A stretch of 49,796 nucleotides of DNA from an uncultured Clostridia bacterium (GCA_934667105.1 CAKULG010000019.1:1-49796); one strand, 5' to 3'; positions 31,844 through 40,617 are shown, numbered from the stretch's first letter. Numbers and translations are program-made. The notes: generated by a model not told the origin, from the sequence alone.

Positions 31844-32610
31844 GCAAAGTGGTTCTGGTGCTGGTGGACGGCATGCGGCCCGATTCTCTGGCCGTCTGCG
31901 GCCATCCCTTCGCAAAGACGATGATGGAAAAATGCCGCGTTACGCTTGCGGGGCGCTCGGTAGTTCCGCCGGTGACGCTGCCCTGCCATATGTCGCTGAT
32001 TCATTCGGTGGATCCCGTGCGGCACGGGGTGCTGACCAATACCTATACGCCCCCGTCCCGGCCGGTGACAGGGCTGTTTGAGCAGCTGGATAAATACGAT
32101 AAAACCAGCGCCTTCTTTTATGGCTGGGGGCAGCTGAAGGATTTATATCAGCCCCGTTCCCTGGCGGACGCATGCTTTGTTTCAGGGCGCGTTCACGGCT
32201 GGTTTGAATGCTGCGAGGAGCTGACGAACCGCGCTGTTGAGAATCTGCGCCGCAACGCTCCGGATTTCACTTTCCTGTATCTGCCCGAGGTGGACGAGAT
32301 GGGCCACAAATACGGCTGGATGAGCGAGGAATATCTGCAATCCGTGGCCCATGCCTTCGCCTGCATTCAGCGGGTATATCAGGCGCTGCCCCAGGACGCG
32401 GCGCTGCTGGTGACGGCGGATCACGGCGGCCACGACCGGGATCACGGCAAAGAAATTCCCGAGGATATGACCATCCCCTTCCTGGCCTGCGGCGCGGATT
32501 TCGCCCCCGGCACGGCCTTTGAGGGCATGAGCCTGAAGGATATTGCCCCCACCGTCGCGCGGCTGCTGAATGTTCCCATGGATGCGGATTGGGAGGGCCG
32601 CGCGCTATGA
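31840..32610 (+). CDS. Alkaline phosphatase superfamily phosphodiesterase/phosphatase
   Basis: This 256-residue cytoplasmic metal hydrolase has no signal peptide. It belongs to the nucleotide pyrophosphatase/phosphodiesterase-like branch. Visible ligands are Leu-Val-Asp-Gly-Met-Arg-Pro-Asp (Asp 10), the nucleophile Thr in Pro-Pro-Val-Thr-Leu-Pro-Cys-His (Thr 46), Glu-Val-Asp-Glu-Met-Gly-His and Thr-Ala-Asp-His-Gly-Gly-His. It is shorter than most relatives, a minimal catalytic core. It overlaps both neighbours by ATGA, so the regulator, hydrolase and transporter are made together. It probably cleaves the phosphate or phosphonate ester that the transporter brings in; the exact substrate is unknown. 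Confidence 0.85.
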   Translation: MSKVVLVLVDGMRPDSLAVCGHPFAKTMMEKCRVTLAGRSVVPPVTLPCHMSLIHSVDPVRHGVLTNTYTPPSRPVTGLFEQLDKYDKTSAFFYGWGQLKDLYQPRSLADACFVSGRVHGWFECCEELTNRAVENLRRNAPDFTFLYLPEVDEMGHKYGWMSEEYLQSVAHAFACIQRVYQALPQDAALLVTADHGGHDRDHGKEIPEDMTIPFLACGADFAPGTAFEGMSLKDIAPTVARLLNVPMDADWEGRAL

Positions 32611-33836
32611 CCAGTGCGGATGCTTCCCGGCGTAAGGCGGCGCTGCTTTCGCTGCTGTGCGCCGCCGTGTATTTTTGCAGCTATCTGACCCGGCATAATT
32701 ACGCCGCCGTGATGGTGGAGATCATCGCGCGGGAGGGCTTTTCCCGGGTGAGCGCCTCCGCCGCGCTGACGGGACTGTTCGTCACCTATGGCGTGGGCCA
32801 ACTGATCAGCGGCTATCTGGGGGACCGGCTGCCCCCGCAGCTGCTGATTTTCGGCGGCCTGCTGGTTTGCGCCGCCATGAATCTGCTCATTCCCTTGTGC
32901 CCCTCCGCCGGATGGATGACGGCGGTTTGGAGCGTGAACGGCCTGGCCCAGGCCATGATGTGGCCGCCCCTGGTGAAGGTGATGACGCTGCATTTGCAGG
33001 AGCAGGCGTATAAGCGGGCGGTGGTCTGGGTGAGCTGGGGCGGCTCCCTGGGCACCATCGCGGTGTATCTTGCCGCGCCGCTGCTCATCGCCCTGAGCGG
33101 CTGGCGGCTGGTGTTTTTCGTATCCGCCGCAGCGGCGGTGGTCATGGCTGCGGTGTGGCTGAAAGGGTACCGGAGGCTTCAAATGCCGCGGCTTTCCATG
33201 CCCGGCGCGGAGGAGGCACAGGCGCGTTCGGGCGGCCTGGGCGGGGCCATGCTGCCCACGCTGATAACGATTATGCTGGCCCTTGTGTTCCAGGGCGTTT
33301 TGCGAGACGGCATTACCTCCTGGACCCCAACCCTGCTTTCGGATGCGTTCCAGGCCGGGGCGAGCATTTCTATTCTTTCCAGCGTGGTGCTGCCCCTGTT
33401 CGCCATTCTTTGCCATAAGCTGACGGCGGTTTTGAATCAGCGGCTTATCAAAAATGAAATGGCCTGCGCCGCCTGCATTTTTGCGGCTGGGCTGCTGGCC
33501 CTGGGGGCGCTGACGCTGGCGGGCACGGGCTATTTCCTGCTGACGGTGCTGGCTCTGGCGCTGGCGGTGGGCAGCATGCACGGGGTGAATCTGATCCTCA
33601 CCTGCCTGATTCCGCCCTATCTTTCCCGGGCGGGGAAAACGGCCTTCGTTTCCGGGCTGCTTAATTCCTGCACCTATATCGGCAGCGCGCTTTCCACCTA
33701 CGGCGTCGCTGTGCTTACCGATCGCTGCGGCTGGAATGTCACGCTGGCTGTGTGGTGCCTGATCGCCTTGGGCGGCACGCTTTGCTGCGCGGCGGTGATT
33801 CGGAAATGGGGGCATATCCGGAAAGAGAGCGCGTAA
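32607..33836 (+). CDS. MFS transporter, organophosphate:phosphate antiporter-like
   Basis: This polytopic membrane protein has 409 residues and about twelve helices in two halves separated by a short polar loop near residue 200. The first helix region contains Tyr-Leu-Thr-Arg-His-Asn-Tyr-Ala-Ala, resembling the Arg-x-Asn segment of the GlpT/UhpT group. Tyr-Gly-Val-Gly-Gln-Leu-Ile-Ser-Gly-Tyr-Leu-Gly-Asp-Arg is the MFS motif between helices 2 and 3. The ATG overlaps the hydrolase stop. Frame extension to 32589 is not needed. By family and context it imports a phosphorylated compound in exchange for phosphate; this is inference. A palindromic terminator follows after about 110 bases. Confidence 0.85.
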   Translation: MTSADASRRKAALLSLLCAAVYFCSYLTRHNYAAVMVEIIAREGFSRVSASAALTGLFVTYGVGQLISGYLGDRLPPQLLIFGGLLVCAAMNLLIPLCPSAGWMTAVWSVNGLAQAMMWPPLVKVMTLHLQEQAYKRAVVWVSWGGSLGTIAVYLAAPLLIALSGWRLVFFVSAAAAVVMAAVWLKGYRRLQMPRLSMPGAEEAQARSGGLGGAMLPTLITIMLALVFQGVLRDGITSWTPTLLSDAFQAGASISILSSVVLPLFAILCHKLTAVLNQRLIKNEMACAACIFAAGLLALGALTLAGTGYFLLTVLALALAVGSMHGVNLILTCLIPPYLSRAGKTAFVSGLLNSCTYIGSALSTYGVAVLTDRCGWNVTLAVWCLIALGGTLCCAAVIRKWGHIRKESA

Positions 33837-33944
33837 AGCGCGGATTCCCGCTCTGCACGTCCTTCTGTGAAAGCTGGATGGCAGCAGGGGGCGGCGTTTG
33901 TTTGGATTTAAATGGCTTTTTTTGTATGGATTCTCGGAAAAGGA

Positions 33945-33987
33945 GCGGGGGAACCGTTCTTTGGCTTTCAAAGAACGGTTCCCCCGC
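33945..33987. terminator. Perfect palindromic terminator, GGGAACCG family
   Basis: The 19-bp perfect stem GCGGGGGAACCGTTCTTTG around a GCTTT loop lies between the convergent MFS and VanW genes. AT-rich flanks without a strict T-run follow. Same family as 5175-5208 and 30928-30970. Confidence 0.8.
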
Positions 33988-34004
33988 ATATTTATATTCC
34001 CTTA

Positions 34005-34976
34005 TTATTCGGCTGAAGCTCGAGAAATCAGCACCGTCACTGCGCCGCCCTGGGGCAGGGCCGTGAGGGCGATGGGGTAGGGGAGGGTGTTGACGAACCG
34101 CAGATCGGAATAAGAGCCCACTGCCGCGTCGAAATATTGCCGGGCGTAGGGGATGCCCGAGCGCCGGTGCACCGACCAATCGGTGATGCGCAGGGGCAGG
34201 CACAGCAGGGCGTTATACAGCGTGGTGGTCACCTGGCACACGCCGCCGCCGTAGCCCACGCCGTCCCGGCTGATATTGGGGGCCTTCTGATAGCCGTTGG
34301 ATTTGCGATAGGGGCCGCAGAGGGCGTTAAAGGAAAATTCCTCCCCGGGGGCCAGACGCGCGCCGTCGATTCTTTCGCAGCCCAGGGCGATGTTATAAGC
34401 CCGGGCTTCCGCCAGCTTGCCGCCCGTTTTTTCGTTATAGTAGGTGGTAAAGGCGCCGATCACATCCCCCGGGGCCGCCGCATCCCAGGGGGCGAAGGCA
34501 CGGTATTCCCCCGCTTCCAGGGGCAGCGTGCAGCTTTCCCGGAAAACCGGCAGGGCGTAGCCCGTTTGATTCGCCTTCGTGACCGCCACAAGCGCCCCCG
34601 GCGCGGCGGCGAGGCCCGAAAAATCCCCACCGGCAATGCGCGTTTCCTCCGTCAGGCGCAGAATGCCCACGGCGGCCTGACGATGGGGCAGGGGGTGATT
34701 CAGCGGGTCCAACGCCATGAAGGCGTAAAGCCATTTGGTCTTGGCCCAGCCCGTCTCGTTTTTATAGCCGACGCGGCACCATTCCTCCCCGTATTCATAA
34801 ACCCGTACCAGCGCGTCATTGGGCACAGGGGCCAGGTAATAGGTGTGCTCCGGCTCCATGCGCAGATGAAAATCCAGCAGGGCCTGTGCGGTGTAAAGGG
34901 GCGTTTCTTCTGCCCGGGACGCGGGAAGGGGCAGCAGAAGCAGCGCGAGCAAAAGCAGGGCAAGGCAACGTTTCAT
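34005..34976 (-). CDS. VanW-like secreted protein
   Basis: This 323-residue secreted protein has a signal peptide (Met-Lys-Arg, poly-Leu core, cut near Ser-Arg-Ala-Glu). An N-terminal part of about 80 residues looks SH3-like (Tyr-Glu-Tyr-Gly-Glu-Glu-Trp-Cys-Arg-Val-Gly), a fold that often binds the cell wall. The VanW domain is in the C-terminal half: Leu-Ala-Pro-Gly-Glu-Glu-Phe-Ser-Phe-Asn, then Gly-Gly-Gly-Val-Cys-Gln-Val-Thr-Thr-Thr-Leu-Tyr-Asn. VanW was named from vancomycin clusters but its reaction is not known, and no resistance gene is near. The TTG at 34982 is less likely than the ATG at 34976, 9 bases after GGAGG. It has its own promoter. Confidence 0.88.
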   Translation of the reverse strand: MKRCLALLLLALLLLPLPASRAEETPLYTAQALLDFHLRMEPEHTYYLAPVPNDALVRVYEYGEEWCRVGYKNETGWAKTKWLYAFMALDPLNHPLPHRQAAVGILRLTEETRIAGGDFSGLAAAPGALVAVTKANQTGYALPVFRESCTLPLEAGEYRAFAPWDAAAPGDVIGAFTTYYNEKTGGKLAEARAYNIALGCERIDGARLAPGEEFSFNALCGPYRKSNGYQKAPNISRDGVGYGGGVCQVTTTLYNALLCLPLRITDWSVHRRSGIPYARQYFDAAVGSYSDLRFVNTLPYPIALTALPQGGAVTVLISRASAE

Positions 34977-35027
34977 GGGCAAATTCCTCCGTGCGTATTC
35001 TCTTAGTAAACGCAGATCGACAGGAAA

Positions 35028-35056
35028 ATGTTACACGATTGGAGAAATTTTGTCAA
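35028..35056 (-). promoter_or_regulatory. Promoter of the VanW-like gene
   Basis: On the minus strand: TTGACA (complement of 35051-35056), 17-bp spacer, TAACAT (complement of 35028-35033). It stands in the 101-bp gap after the ATPase gene. Confidence 0.7.
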
Positions 35057-35077
35057 TGCAGCGGCGCGAGGGAGCCG

Positions 35078-37714
35078 TTATTTTTTTGCTTCTCTGCGTG
35101 CCATTCGGCGGCGTTCGAAGATTTTTTCAATCTCCACCACAGGAATAATCAGCAGCGCCAGCCCCATGGCTACGGCGTATTCAGCAAGGCTGATGCTTTC
35201 AAAGCCGAAGGCGGCGGAAAGGAAGGGAATATAAATCACCGCGGTGGTCAGCGCCAGGGAAAGCGCCATGGAGGCCCAAAGGAAGCCGTTTTGCCCCTGC
35301 ATGCCGAAAACGGATTTGTGGAGCGAACGCATGTTGAAGGAATGGAAGATTTCCGCCATGGAAAGCGTCAGGAAGGCCATGGTCATGCCGTCGGCACTGT
35401 TGGCGATTTCCCATACGCCGCCTTCCATGAAATGGCCCACGAAATAGGCGGCCAGGGTAATCAGCGTCAGCGCCGCGCCCTGAAGCGCTACGTCAAAGCC
35501 CATACCCCCGGCGAAAACCCCCTCTTTGGGATCCCGCGGCGGGCGGCGCATCAAATCCTTTTCGCCCTTTTCCATGCCCAGCGCCAGGGCGGGGAAGCAA
35601 TCGGTGATGAGGTTGATCCACAGCAGATGCACGGGCTTTAGAATGGTGAAGCCCAGCAGCGTGGCAAAGAAAATGGAAAGCACTTCGCTTAAATTGCTGG
35701 CCAGCAGGAATTGAATGGCCTTGCGAATGTTATCGTAAATGCGGCGGCCTTCGCCCACGGCGGTGACGATGGTGGCGAAGTTATCATCCGCCAGCACCAT
35801 ATCCGCCACGTTCTTGGTCACATCCGTGCCGGTGACGCCCATGCCCACGCCGATGTCCGCGTTTTTGATGGAGGGCGCGTCGTTCACGCCGTCCCCCGTC
35901 ATGGCGGTAACCTTGCCCCGCTTGCGCCAGGCGTTCACAATGCGTACTTTGTGCTCGGGCTGCACGCGGGCGTAAACGGAGTATTTTTCAATATCCTTTT
36001 CCAGCCGCTCGTCGGAAATTTCGTCCAGCTGCGCTCCGGTGATCGCTTCCTTGGGGGAGGCGATAACGCCCAGCTGCATGGCGATGGCCACCGCCGTATC
36101 CAGATGATCGCCCGTTATCATGATGGGGCGAATGCCCGCCTGGCGGCACTGGGCGATCGCGTCCTTCACCTCGGGACGAATGGGATCGATCATGCCCGTC
36201 AGGCCGATATAGGTCAACTCCTGCTCCAAGGCTTCAGGGGAGAAGTCGGCCGGAGCCTGGGGCCATTCTCGCTTCGCCGCGCAGAGTACGCGCAAGGCCT
36301 GATCCGCCATTTTTTTATTCTGGGCCAGAATTTCCGCCCGCAGGGAGGGAGTCAGCGCCACCTCGCCCGCCTCAGTCAGCGCCCGGGTGCAGCGCTTGAG
36401 CACCTCGTCCGGCGCGCCCTTGGTATACTGAATGATTTTCCCATCCGCTGTGCGATGCACGGTGGACATCATTTTGCGCATGGAATCAAAGGGCGCTTCC
36501 CCGATGCGGGGCTGGGCGGCCTTGAGGGCGGGCTTTTGCAATTGCAGCGAGGCGGCGAAATTTACCAGCGCGCATTCCGTGGGCTCGCCCTGGGCAAGGC
36601 CCTGCGCGTCCAATTCCGCGTCGGAGCACAGCGCCATGGCCTGCGCCAGCAGCGCGCGATTCGCTCCCGCCGTTTCCACCACGGTCATTTTGTTCTGGGT
36701 CAGCGTGCCTGTTTTATCCGAGCAAATCACCTGGGCGCAGCCCAGCGTTTCCACCGCCGTCAGCTTGCGGATAACGGCGTTACGCTTGCTCATGCGGGTC
36801 ACGCCCAGGGAGAGCACGATGGTCACAACCGCCGCCAGCCCCTCCGGGATGGCCGCCACCGCCAGGGATACCGCCACCATGAAGGAATCCAGCACGGGCT
36901 CCTGACGCAAAAGGCCTACGGCGAAAATCGCCAGGCAAATGCCGATCACCAGGTAGGTGAGGGTTTTGCTGAGCTGGTTCAGCTTGATTTGCAGCGGCGT
37001 TTCGCCCTCCTGGGCATTGGAAAGCGCGTCGGCGATTTTGCCCATTTCTGTTTCCATGCCCGTCTGGGTAATCACGGCCTGGCCCCGGCCATAGGCCACG
37101 GTTGAGCCCATATACACCATGTTTTTTCGATCGCCCAGGGGAATGGGCTTGCCGTTTTCGCCCTGAAGGGGTTCCAGCTGTTTATTCACCGGCACGGATT
37201 CTCCCGTCAGCGCCGCTTCCTCCACCTTCAGCGAGGCGCAGGCGATGAGTCGCGCGTCCGCGGGCACCGCGTCGCCCGCCTCCAGCACGATCACATCCCC
37301 GGGCACCAATTCCTCGCTGCGCACCGTGCGCTGTTCCCCGTCGCGGATCACTTTGCTGGTGGCGGCGGCGATTTCCTGCAAGGCCGCGATGGCCTTTTCC
37401 GCTTTGCTTTCCTGCAATACGCCCAGCACGGCGTTAATCGTCACCACCGCCAGAATGATGATAACGTCCGCCATGGATTCGCCCTGCATCAGGCTGGTCA
37501 CGCCTGAAATCAGGGCGGCAGCCAGCAAAATCAAAATCATGGGATCGGCCAACTGGGCGAAGAAGCGCTGAAGCAGGGGCGTTTTCTTGCCCTCCTTCAG
37601 CTTGTTTTTCCCGTATTGCCCCTGGCGGCGGCGCGCTTCCGTCTCTGAAAGGCCCGCGCTGGTCACGCCCGCATCCGCAAGGGCTTGTTTCGCTGTTTTT
37701 TCGTAGTCTCGCAT
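35078..37714 (-). CDS. P2A-type cation ATPase, probable Mn2+ (or Ca2+) exporter
   Basis: This ATP-driven membrane pump has 878 residues and about ten helices. The phosphorylated Asp is in Asp-Lys-Thr-Gly-Thr-Leu-Thr (Asp 333). The actuator loop reads Leu-Thr-Gly-Glu-Ser (about 169-173). The helix 4 site is Ala-Ala-Ile-Pro-Glu-Gly-Leu (287-293), and the helix 6 site is Asn-Leu-Ile-Thr-Asp. These are the cation ligands of SERCA-like Ca2+ pumps, so sequence alone says Ca2+. The leader, however, is a yybP-ykoY Mn2+ riboswitch, and the Lactococcus YoaB pump, also of this class and so controlled, exports Mn2+. I therefore favour manganese detoxification, with Ca2+ as an alternative or second substrate. 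GGAGAG lies 9 bases before the ATG. Confidence 0.93.
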   Translation of the reverse strand: MRDYEKTAKQALADAGVTSAGLSETEARRRQGQYGKNKLKEGKKTPLLQRFFAQLADPMILILLAAALISGVTSLMQGESMADVIIILAVVTINAVLGVLQESKAEKAIAALQEIAAATSKVIRDGEQRTVRSEELVPGDVIVLEAGDAVPADARLIACASLKVEEAALTGESVPVNKQLEPLQGENGKPIPLGDRKNMVYMGSTVAYGRGQAVITQTGMETEMGKIADALSNAQEGETPLQIKLNQLSKTLTYLVIGICLAIFAVGLLRQEPVLDSFMVAVSLAVAAIPEGLAAVVTIVLSLGVTRMSKRNAVIRKLTAVETLGCAQVICSDKTGTLTQNKMTVVETAGANRALLAQAMALCSDAELDAQGLAQGEPTECALVNFAASLQLQKPALKAAQPRIGEAPFDSMRKMMSTVHRTADGKIIQYTKGAPDEVLKRCTRALTEAGEVALTPSLRAEILAQNKKMADQALRVLCAAKREWPQAPADFSPEALEQELTYIGLTGMIDPIRPEVKDAIAQCRQAGIRPIMITGDHLDTAVAIAMQLGVIASPKEAITGAQLDEISDERLEKDIEKYSVYARVQPEHKVRIVNAWRKRGKVTAMTGDGVNDAPSIKNADIGVGMGVTGTDVTKNVADMVLADDNFATIVTAVGEGRRIYDNIRKAIQFLLASNLSEVLSIFFATLLGFTILKPVHLLWINLITDCFPALALGMEKGEKDLMRRPPRDPKEGVFAGGMGFDVALQGAALTLITLAAYFVGHFMEGGVWEIANSADGMTMAFLTLSMAEIFHSFNMRSLHKSVFGMQGQNGFLWASMALSLALTTAVIYIPFLSAAFGFESISLAEYAVAMGLALLIIPVVEIEKIFERRRMARREAKK

Positions 37715-37744
37715 GGCTGTTCTCTCCTTTTCTTGGCAAGGGAT

Positions 37745-37860
37745 AAAAAAAGACCTACCTGTTCCGGGGAACAGATAAGTCTCATCATTTGAAATGAAGT
37801 CAGGAAGCGTGCTTCCGTGCTGACGGCTTCATTGCGCACCGCGCCGATTACTCCCTTATC
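37745..37860 (-). promoter_or_regulatory. yybP-ykoY (Mn2+) riboswitch with intrinsic terminator
   Basis: Reading the minus strand: the P1 arm GATAAG is followed at once by the L1 element GGAGTA. GC-rich stems with a central GCGTGCTTCC-type arm come next, then the L3 element ATGAGAC, followed by the other P1 arm CTTATC. The CTTATC strand can instead pair downstream as AGACTTATCTGTTCC with GGAACAGGTAGGTCT before a T7 run (37744-37782), a terminator that excludes P1. Mn2+ binding at L1/L3 would stabilise P1 and turn the gene on. The element layout matches the family; I have not run a covariance model. Confidence 0.88.
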
Positions 37861-37867
37861 ATGTATT

Positions 37868-37896
37868 AGGATAACGGAATTTGGGGCTTTTGTCAA
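37868..37896 (-). promoter_or_regulatory. Promoter of the riboswitch-ATPase transcript
   Basis: TTGACA (complement of 37891-37896), 17-bp spacer, TATCCT (complement of 37868-37873). Transcription would start at the first base of the riboswitch P1 region. Confidence 0.75.
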
Positions 37897-37915
37897 CAGG
37901 GAAGCGCGCCTTTTT

Positions 37916-40513
37916 TTATTCCGCCGCAGCGGTGAATTCGCCCTGCGCGTCCACATCGATGACGATGGTCTGGCCAGGCAGAATATCGCCCGCGATGAGC
38001 TTGCGCGCCACCAGGGTTTCCACCTTGCTTTGCAGCACGCGCTTCATGGGCCGCGCGCCATAGACGGGATCATAGCCCAGATCCATCAGCTTATCAAAGG
38101 CCGCGTCGGTGAGCCGCAGAGACAACTGCTTATCCTTGAGCCGCGCCTTCAGCCGCTCCAGCAGCAGATCCACAATGGAGCGCACCTGGCCCTTGCTCAG
38201 CGGCGTAAAGAGGACGGTGTCGTCAATTCGATTCAGGAATTCAGGGCGGAACTGGCTGCGCAGCAGCGCCTGCACCGCGGCCTTGGCACCGTCGGAAAGG
38301 CGGCCCTCCGCGTCGATGCCCTCCAGAATCTGGGCGGAGCCCAGGTTGCTGGTCATAATCAGGATGGTGTTGCGGAAATCCACCGTGCGGCCCTGGCTGT
38401 CCGTCACGCGGCCGTCGTCCAGGATTTGCAGCAGGATGTTGAACACATCAGGGTGCGCTTTTTCCATTTCATCAAAGAGCACCACGCTGTAGGGGTGGCG
38501 GCGAACGGCTTCGGTCAATTGGCCGCCCTCTTCATAGCCCACATATCCCGGAGGCGCGCCGATCAGGCGGGATACGGAGAATTTCTCCATATACTCGGTC
38601 ATATCGATGCGCACTAGGTTCTTCTCATCGTCGAAGAGCGCTTCGGCCAGCGTTTTCGCCAGCTCGGTTTTGCCCACGCCCGTGGGGCCCAGGAACAGGA
38701 AGGAGCCGATGGGCCGGTTTTCATCCGCCACTCCGGCGCGGGAGCGAAGAATGGCCTCACTGACGCGCTCCACCGCCTCGTCCTGGCCGATGACCCGCTT
38801 ATGCAGCACGTCGGGCAGGCGCAGCAGCTTCTCCCGCTCGCCCTCCATCAGCTTGCTGACGGGAATGCCCGTCCAGCGGGCCACGATGCGGGCGATTTCT
38901 TCTTCCGTTACTTTGTTGCGCAGCAGCGTTGCGCCGGCGGGGGCCTCTTTTTCGGCGGCGGCCAGGGCCTCCTTTAGCTTGGGCAGCTGGCCGTATTTCA
39001 ATTCGGCGGCCTTGCTCAGGTCGTACTTACGCTCCGCCTGCTCAATTTCCTGGTTGACCCGCTCGATATCCTCCCGCAGCTTCTGCACCTTGCCGATATC
39101 GTTCTTTTCGTTTTCCCAGCGGGATTTCATTTCGTTGAATTGATCCCGCATATCGGAAAGCTCCTTGCGGATGATGGTCAGGCGCTCCTGGGAGAGGGGA
39201 TCGGTTTCCTTCTTCAGGGCCGCTTCTTCAATTTCATGCTGCATAATCCGGCGGCGGATATCGTCCAGTTCCGTGGGCATAGAATCCATTTCCGTGCGGA
39301 TCATGGCGCAGGCTTCGTCCACCAGGTCGATGGCCTTATCCGGCAGGAAGCGATCGGTGATATAGCGGTTGGAGAGGGTGGCGGCGGCGATGAGCGCGCC
39401 GTCCTGAATTTTCACGCCGTGGAATACTTCATAGCGCTCCTTCAGGCCGCGCAGGATGGAGATGGTATCCTCCACCGTGGGCTCGTTCACCATAACGGGC
39501 TGAAAGCGGCGCTCCAGGGCGGCGTCCTTCTCCACATATTTTCTGTATTCGTCCAGGGTGGTGGCGCCGATGCAGTGCAACTCGCCCCGGGCCAGCATGG
39601 GCTTGAGCAGGTTGCCCGCGTCCATGGAGCCTTCGGTTTTGCCCGCGCCCACAATGGTGTGCAATTCGTCGATAAAGAGCAGCGTTTTGCCTTCGCTCTT
39701 TTTAATTTCGGCCAGCACGGCCTTGAGCCGCTCCTCAAATTCGCCGCGGAACTTCGCGCCCGCAATCAGCGCGCCCATATCCAGGGAGAAAACGGAGCGA
39801 TCCTTCAGCGAATCGGGCACGTCGCCCCGGACGATGCGCAGGGCCAGGCCTTCCGCAATGGCGGTTTTGCCCACGCCAGGCTCGCCGATGAGGACGGGGT
39901 TATTCTTTGTTTTGCGGCTAAGGATGCGGATCACGTCGCGAATTTCGCTGTCGCGCCCAATCACGGGATCCAGCTTGCCCTTCCGGGCCAGGTCCACCAG
40001 ATCGGTGCCGTATTTCGCCAGCGCGTCGTAAGTATCCTCCGGGTTATCGCTGGTGACCCGGGCCGCCCCGCGCACGGCGGAAAGCGCCTGCAGGAACGCG
40101 GCCTCGGTGATTTGCTGCTGCCGGAAAAGAGGCGATAGGGTGGAATCGGCCTCTTTAATCAAGGCCAGGAACAGATGCTCCACCGAGATGTATTCATCCT
40201 TCATCCGTGCGGCCTCGTCGGCGGCGGTTCGCAGCGCCTTATCCAGCGCGGCGGAAACATAAACCTTGCCTTCCTCCCGGGCCATGCCCCGCACCTGGGG
40301 CAGCTTTTGCAGCGCCGCCTCCGCGCCTTGCCGGAGCGCGTCCGCAGAGCCGTTCATCCGGGTGAGAAGCTGAGGAATCAGGCCTTCCGGCATTTCCAGC
40401 AGCGAAAGCAGCAGATGCGCCTGCTCCAATTGCTGGTGGCCCCGCTCGGAGGCCAAGCGCTGGGCGTTCTGAATCGCTTCCATGGATTTTTGCGTGTATT
40501 GCTGATTGGACAT
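37916..40513 (-). CDS. clpB: ATP-dependent disaggregase ClpB
   Basis: ClpB threads aggregated proteins through a hexameric AAA+ ring, working with DnaK. The 865 residues are full length. They comprise the N-domain (two Clp_N repeats to about 145), the first AAA+ module with Walker A Gly-Glu-Pro-Gly-Val-Gly-Lys-Thr near residue 205, the coiled-coil M-domain (about 410-530) that marks ClpB from ClpC, and the second AAA+ module with Gly-Pro-Thr-Gly-Val-Gly-Lys-Thr near residue 610. The pore motif Gly-Tyr-Val-Gly is near residue 660. The frame ends 45 bases before the ATPase promoter, and no strong terminator is seen. A CtsR operator overlaps the transcription start, so heat-shock control is expected. 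It lies next to the right IS copy. Confidence 0.97.
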   Translation of the reverse strand: MSNQQYTQKSMEAIQNAQRLASERGHQQLEQAHLLLSLLEMPEGLIPQLLTRMNGSADALRQGAEAALQKLPQVRGMAREEGKVYVSAALDKALRTAADEAARMKDEYISVEHLFLALIKEADSTLSPLFRQQQITEAAFLQALSAVRGAARVTSDNPEDTYDALAKYGTDLVDLARKGKLDPVIGRDSEIRDVIRILSRKTKNNPVLIGEPGVGKTAIAEGLALRIVRGDVPDSLKDRSVFSLDMGALIAGAKFRGEFEERLKAVLAEIKKSEGKTLLFIDELHTIVGAGKTEGSMDAGNLLKPMLARGELHCIGATTLDEYRKYVEKDAALERRFQPVMVNEPTVEDTISILRGLKERYEVFHGVKIQDGALIAAATLSNRYITDRFLPDKAIDLVDEACAMIRTEMDSMPTELDDIRRRIMQHEIEEAALKKETDPLSQERLTIIRKELSDMRDQFNEMKSRWENEKNDIGKVQKLREDIERVNQEIEQAERKYDLSKAAELKYGQLPKLKEALAAAEKEAPAGATLLRNKVTEEEIARIVARWTGIPVSKLMEGEREKLLRLPDVLHKRVIGQDEAVERVSEAILRSRAGVADENRPIGSFLFLGPTGVGKTELAKTLAEALFDDEKNLVRIDMTEYMEKFSVSRLIGAPPGYVGYEEGGQLTEAVRRHPYSVVLFDEMEKAHPDVFNILLQILDDGRVTDSQGRTVDFRNTILIMTSNLGSAQILEGIDAEGRLSDGAKAAVQALLRSQFRPEFLNRIDDTVLFTPLSKGQVRSIVDLLLERLKARLKDKQLSLRLTDAAFDKLMDLGYDPVYGARPMKRVLQSKVETLVARKLIAGDILPGQTIVIDVDAQGEFTAAAE

Positions 40514-40563
40514 AGGTCATCCCTCATTTCGGGTAAAAATCAATTTGTTTGGAAGGAGAAAGA

Positions 40564-40617
40564 ATTGACTTTCTTTGACCTTCAATTGTATTTTATCACA
40601 CATCCACGCTTTGTCAA
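40564..40617 (-). promoter_or_regulatory. clpB promoter with CtsR operator
   Basis: On the minus strand: TTGACA (complement of 40612-40617), 16-bp spacer, TAAAAT (complement of 40590-40595). Just downstream is the CtsR heptad pair GGTCAAA-GAA-AGTCAAT (complement of 40564-40580), close to the consensus (A/G)GTCAAA-NAN-(A/G)GTCAAA and placed over the start of transcription. Confidence 0.9.

Noticed and set aside
33898..34080. Small frames with an Asn-Arg-Ser-Leu-Ala-Phe-Lys-Glu-Arg-Phe-Pro motif near the palindromes
   Set aside because: They are translations of the repeated palindromic terminator and recur wherever it occurs, so they are not genes.
34005..34976. Vancomycin resistance from the VanW-like gene
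   Set aside because: VanW-like proteins are widespread outside resistance clusters, and no vanHAX or vanRS-type gene is in the window.
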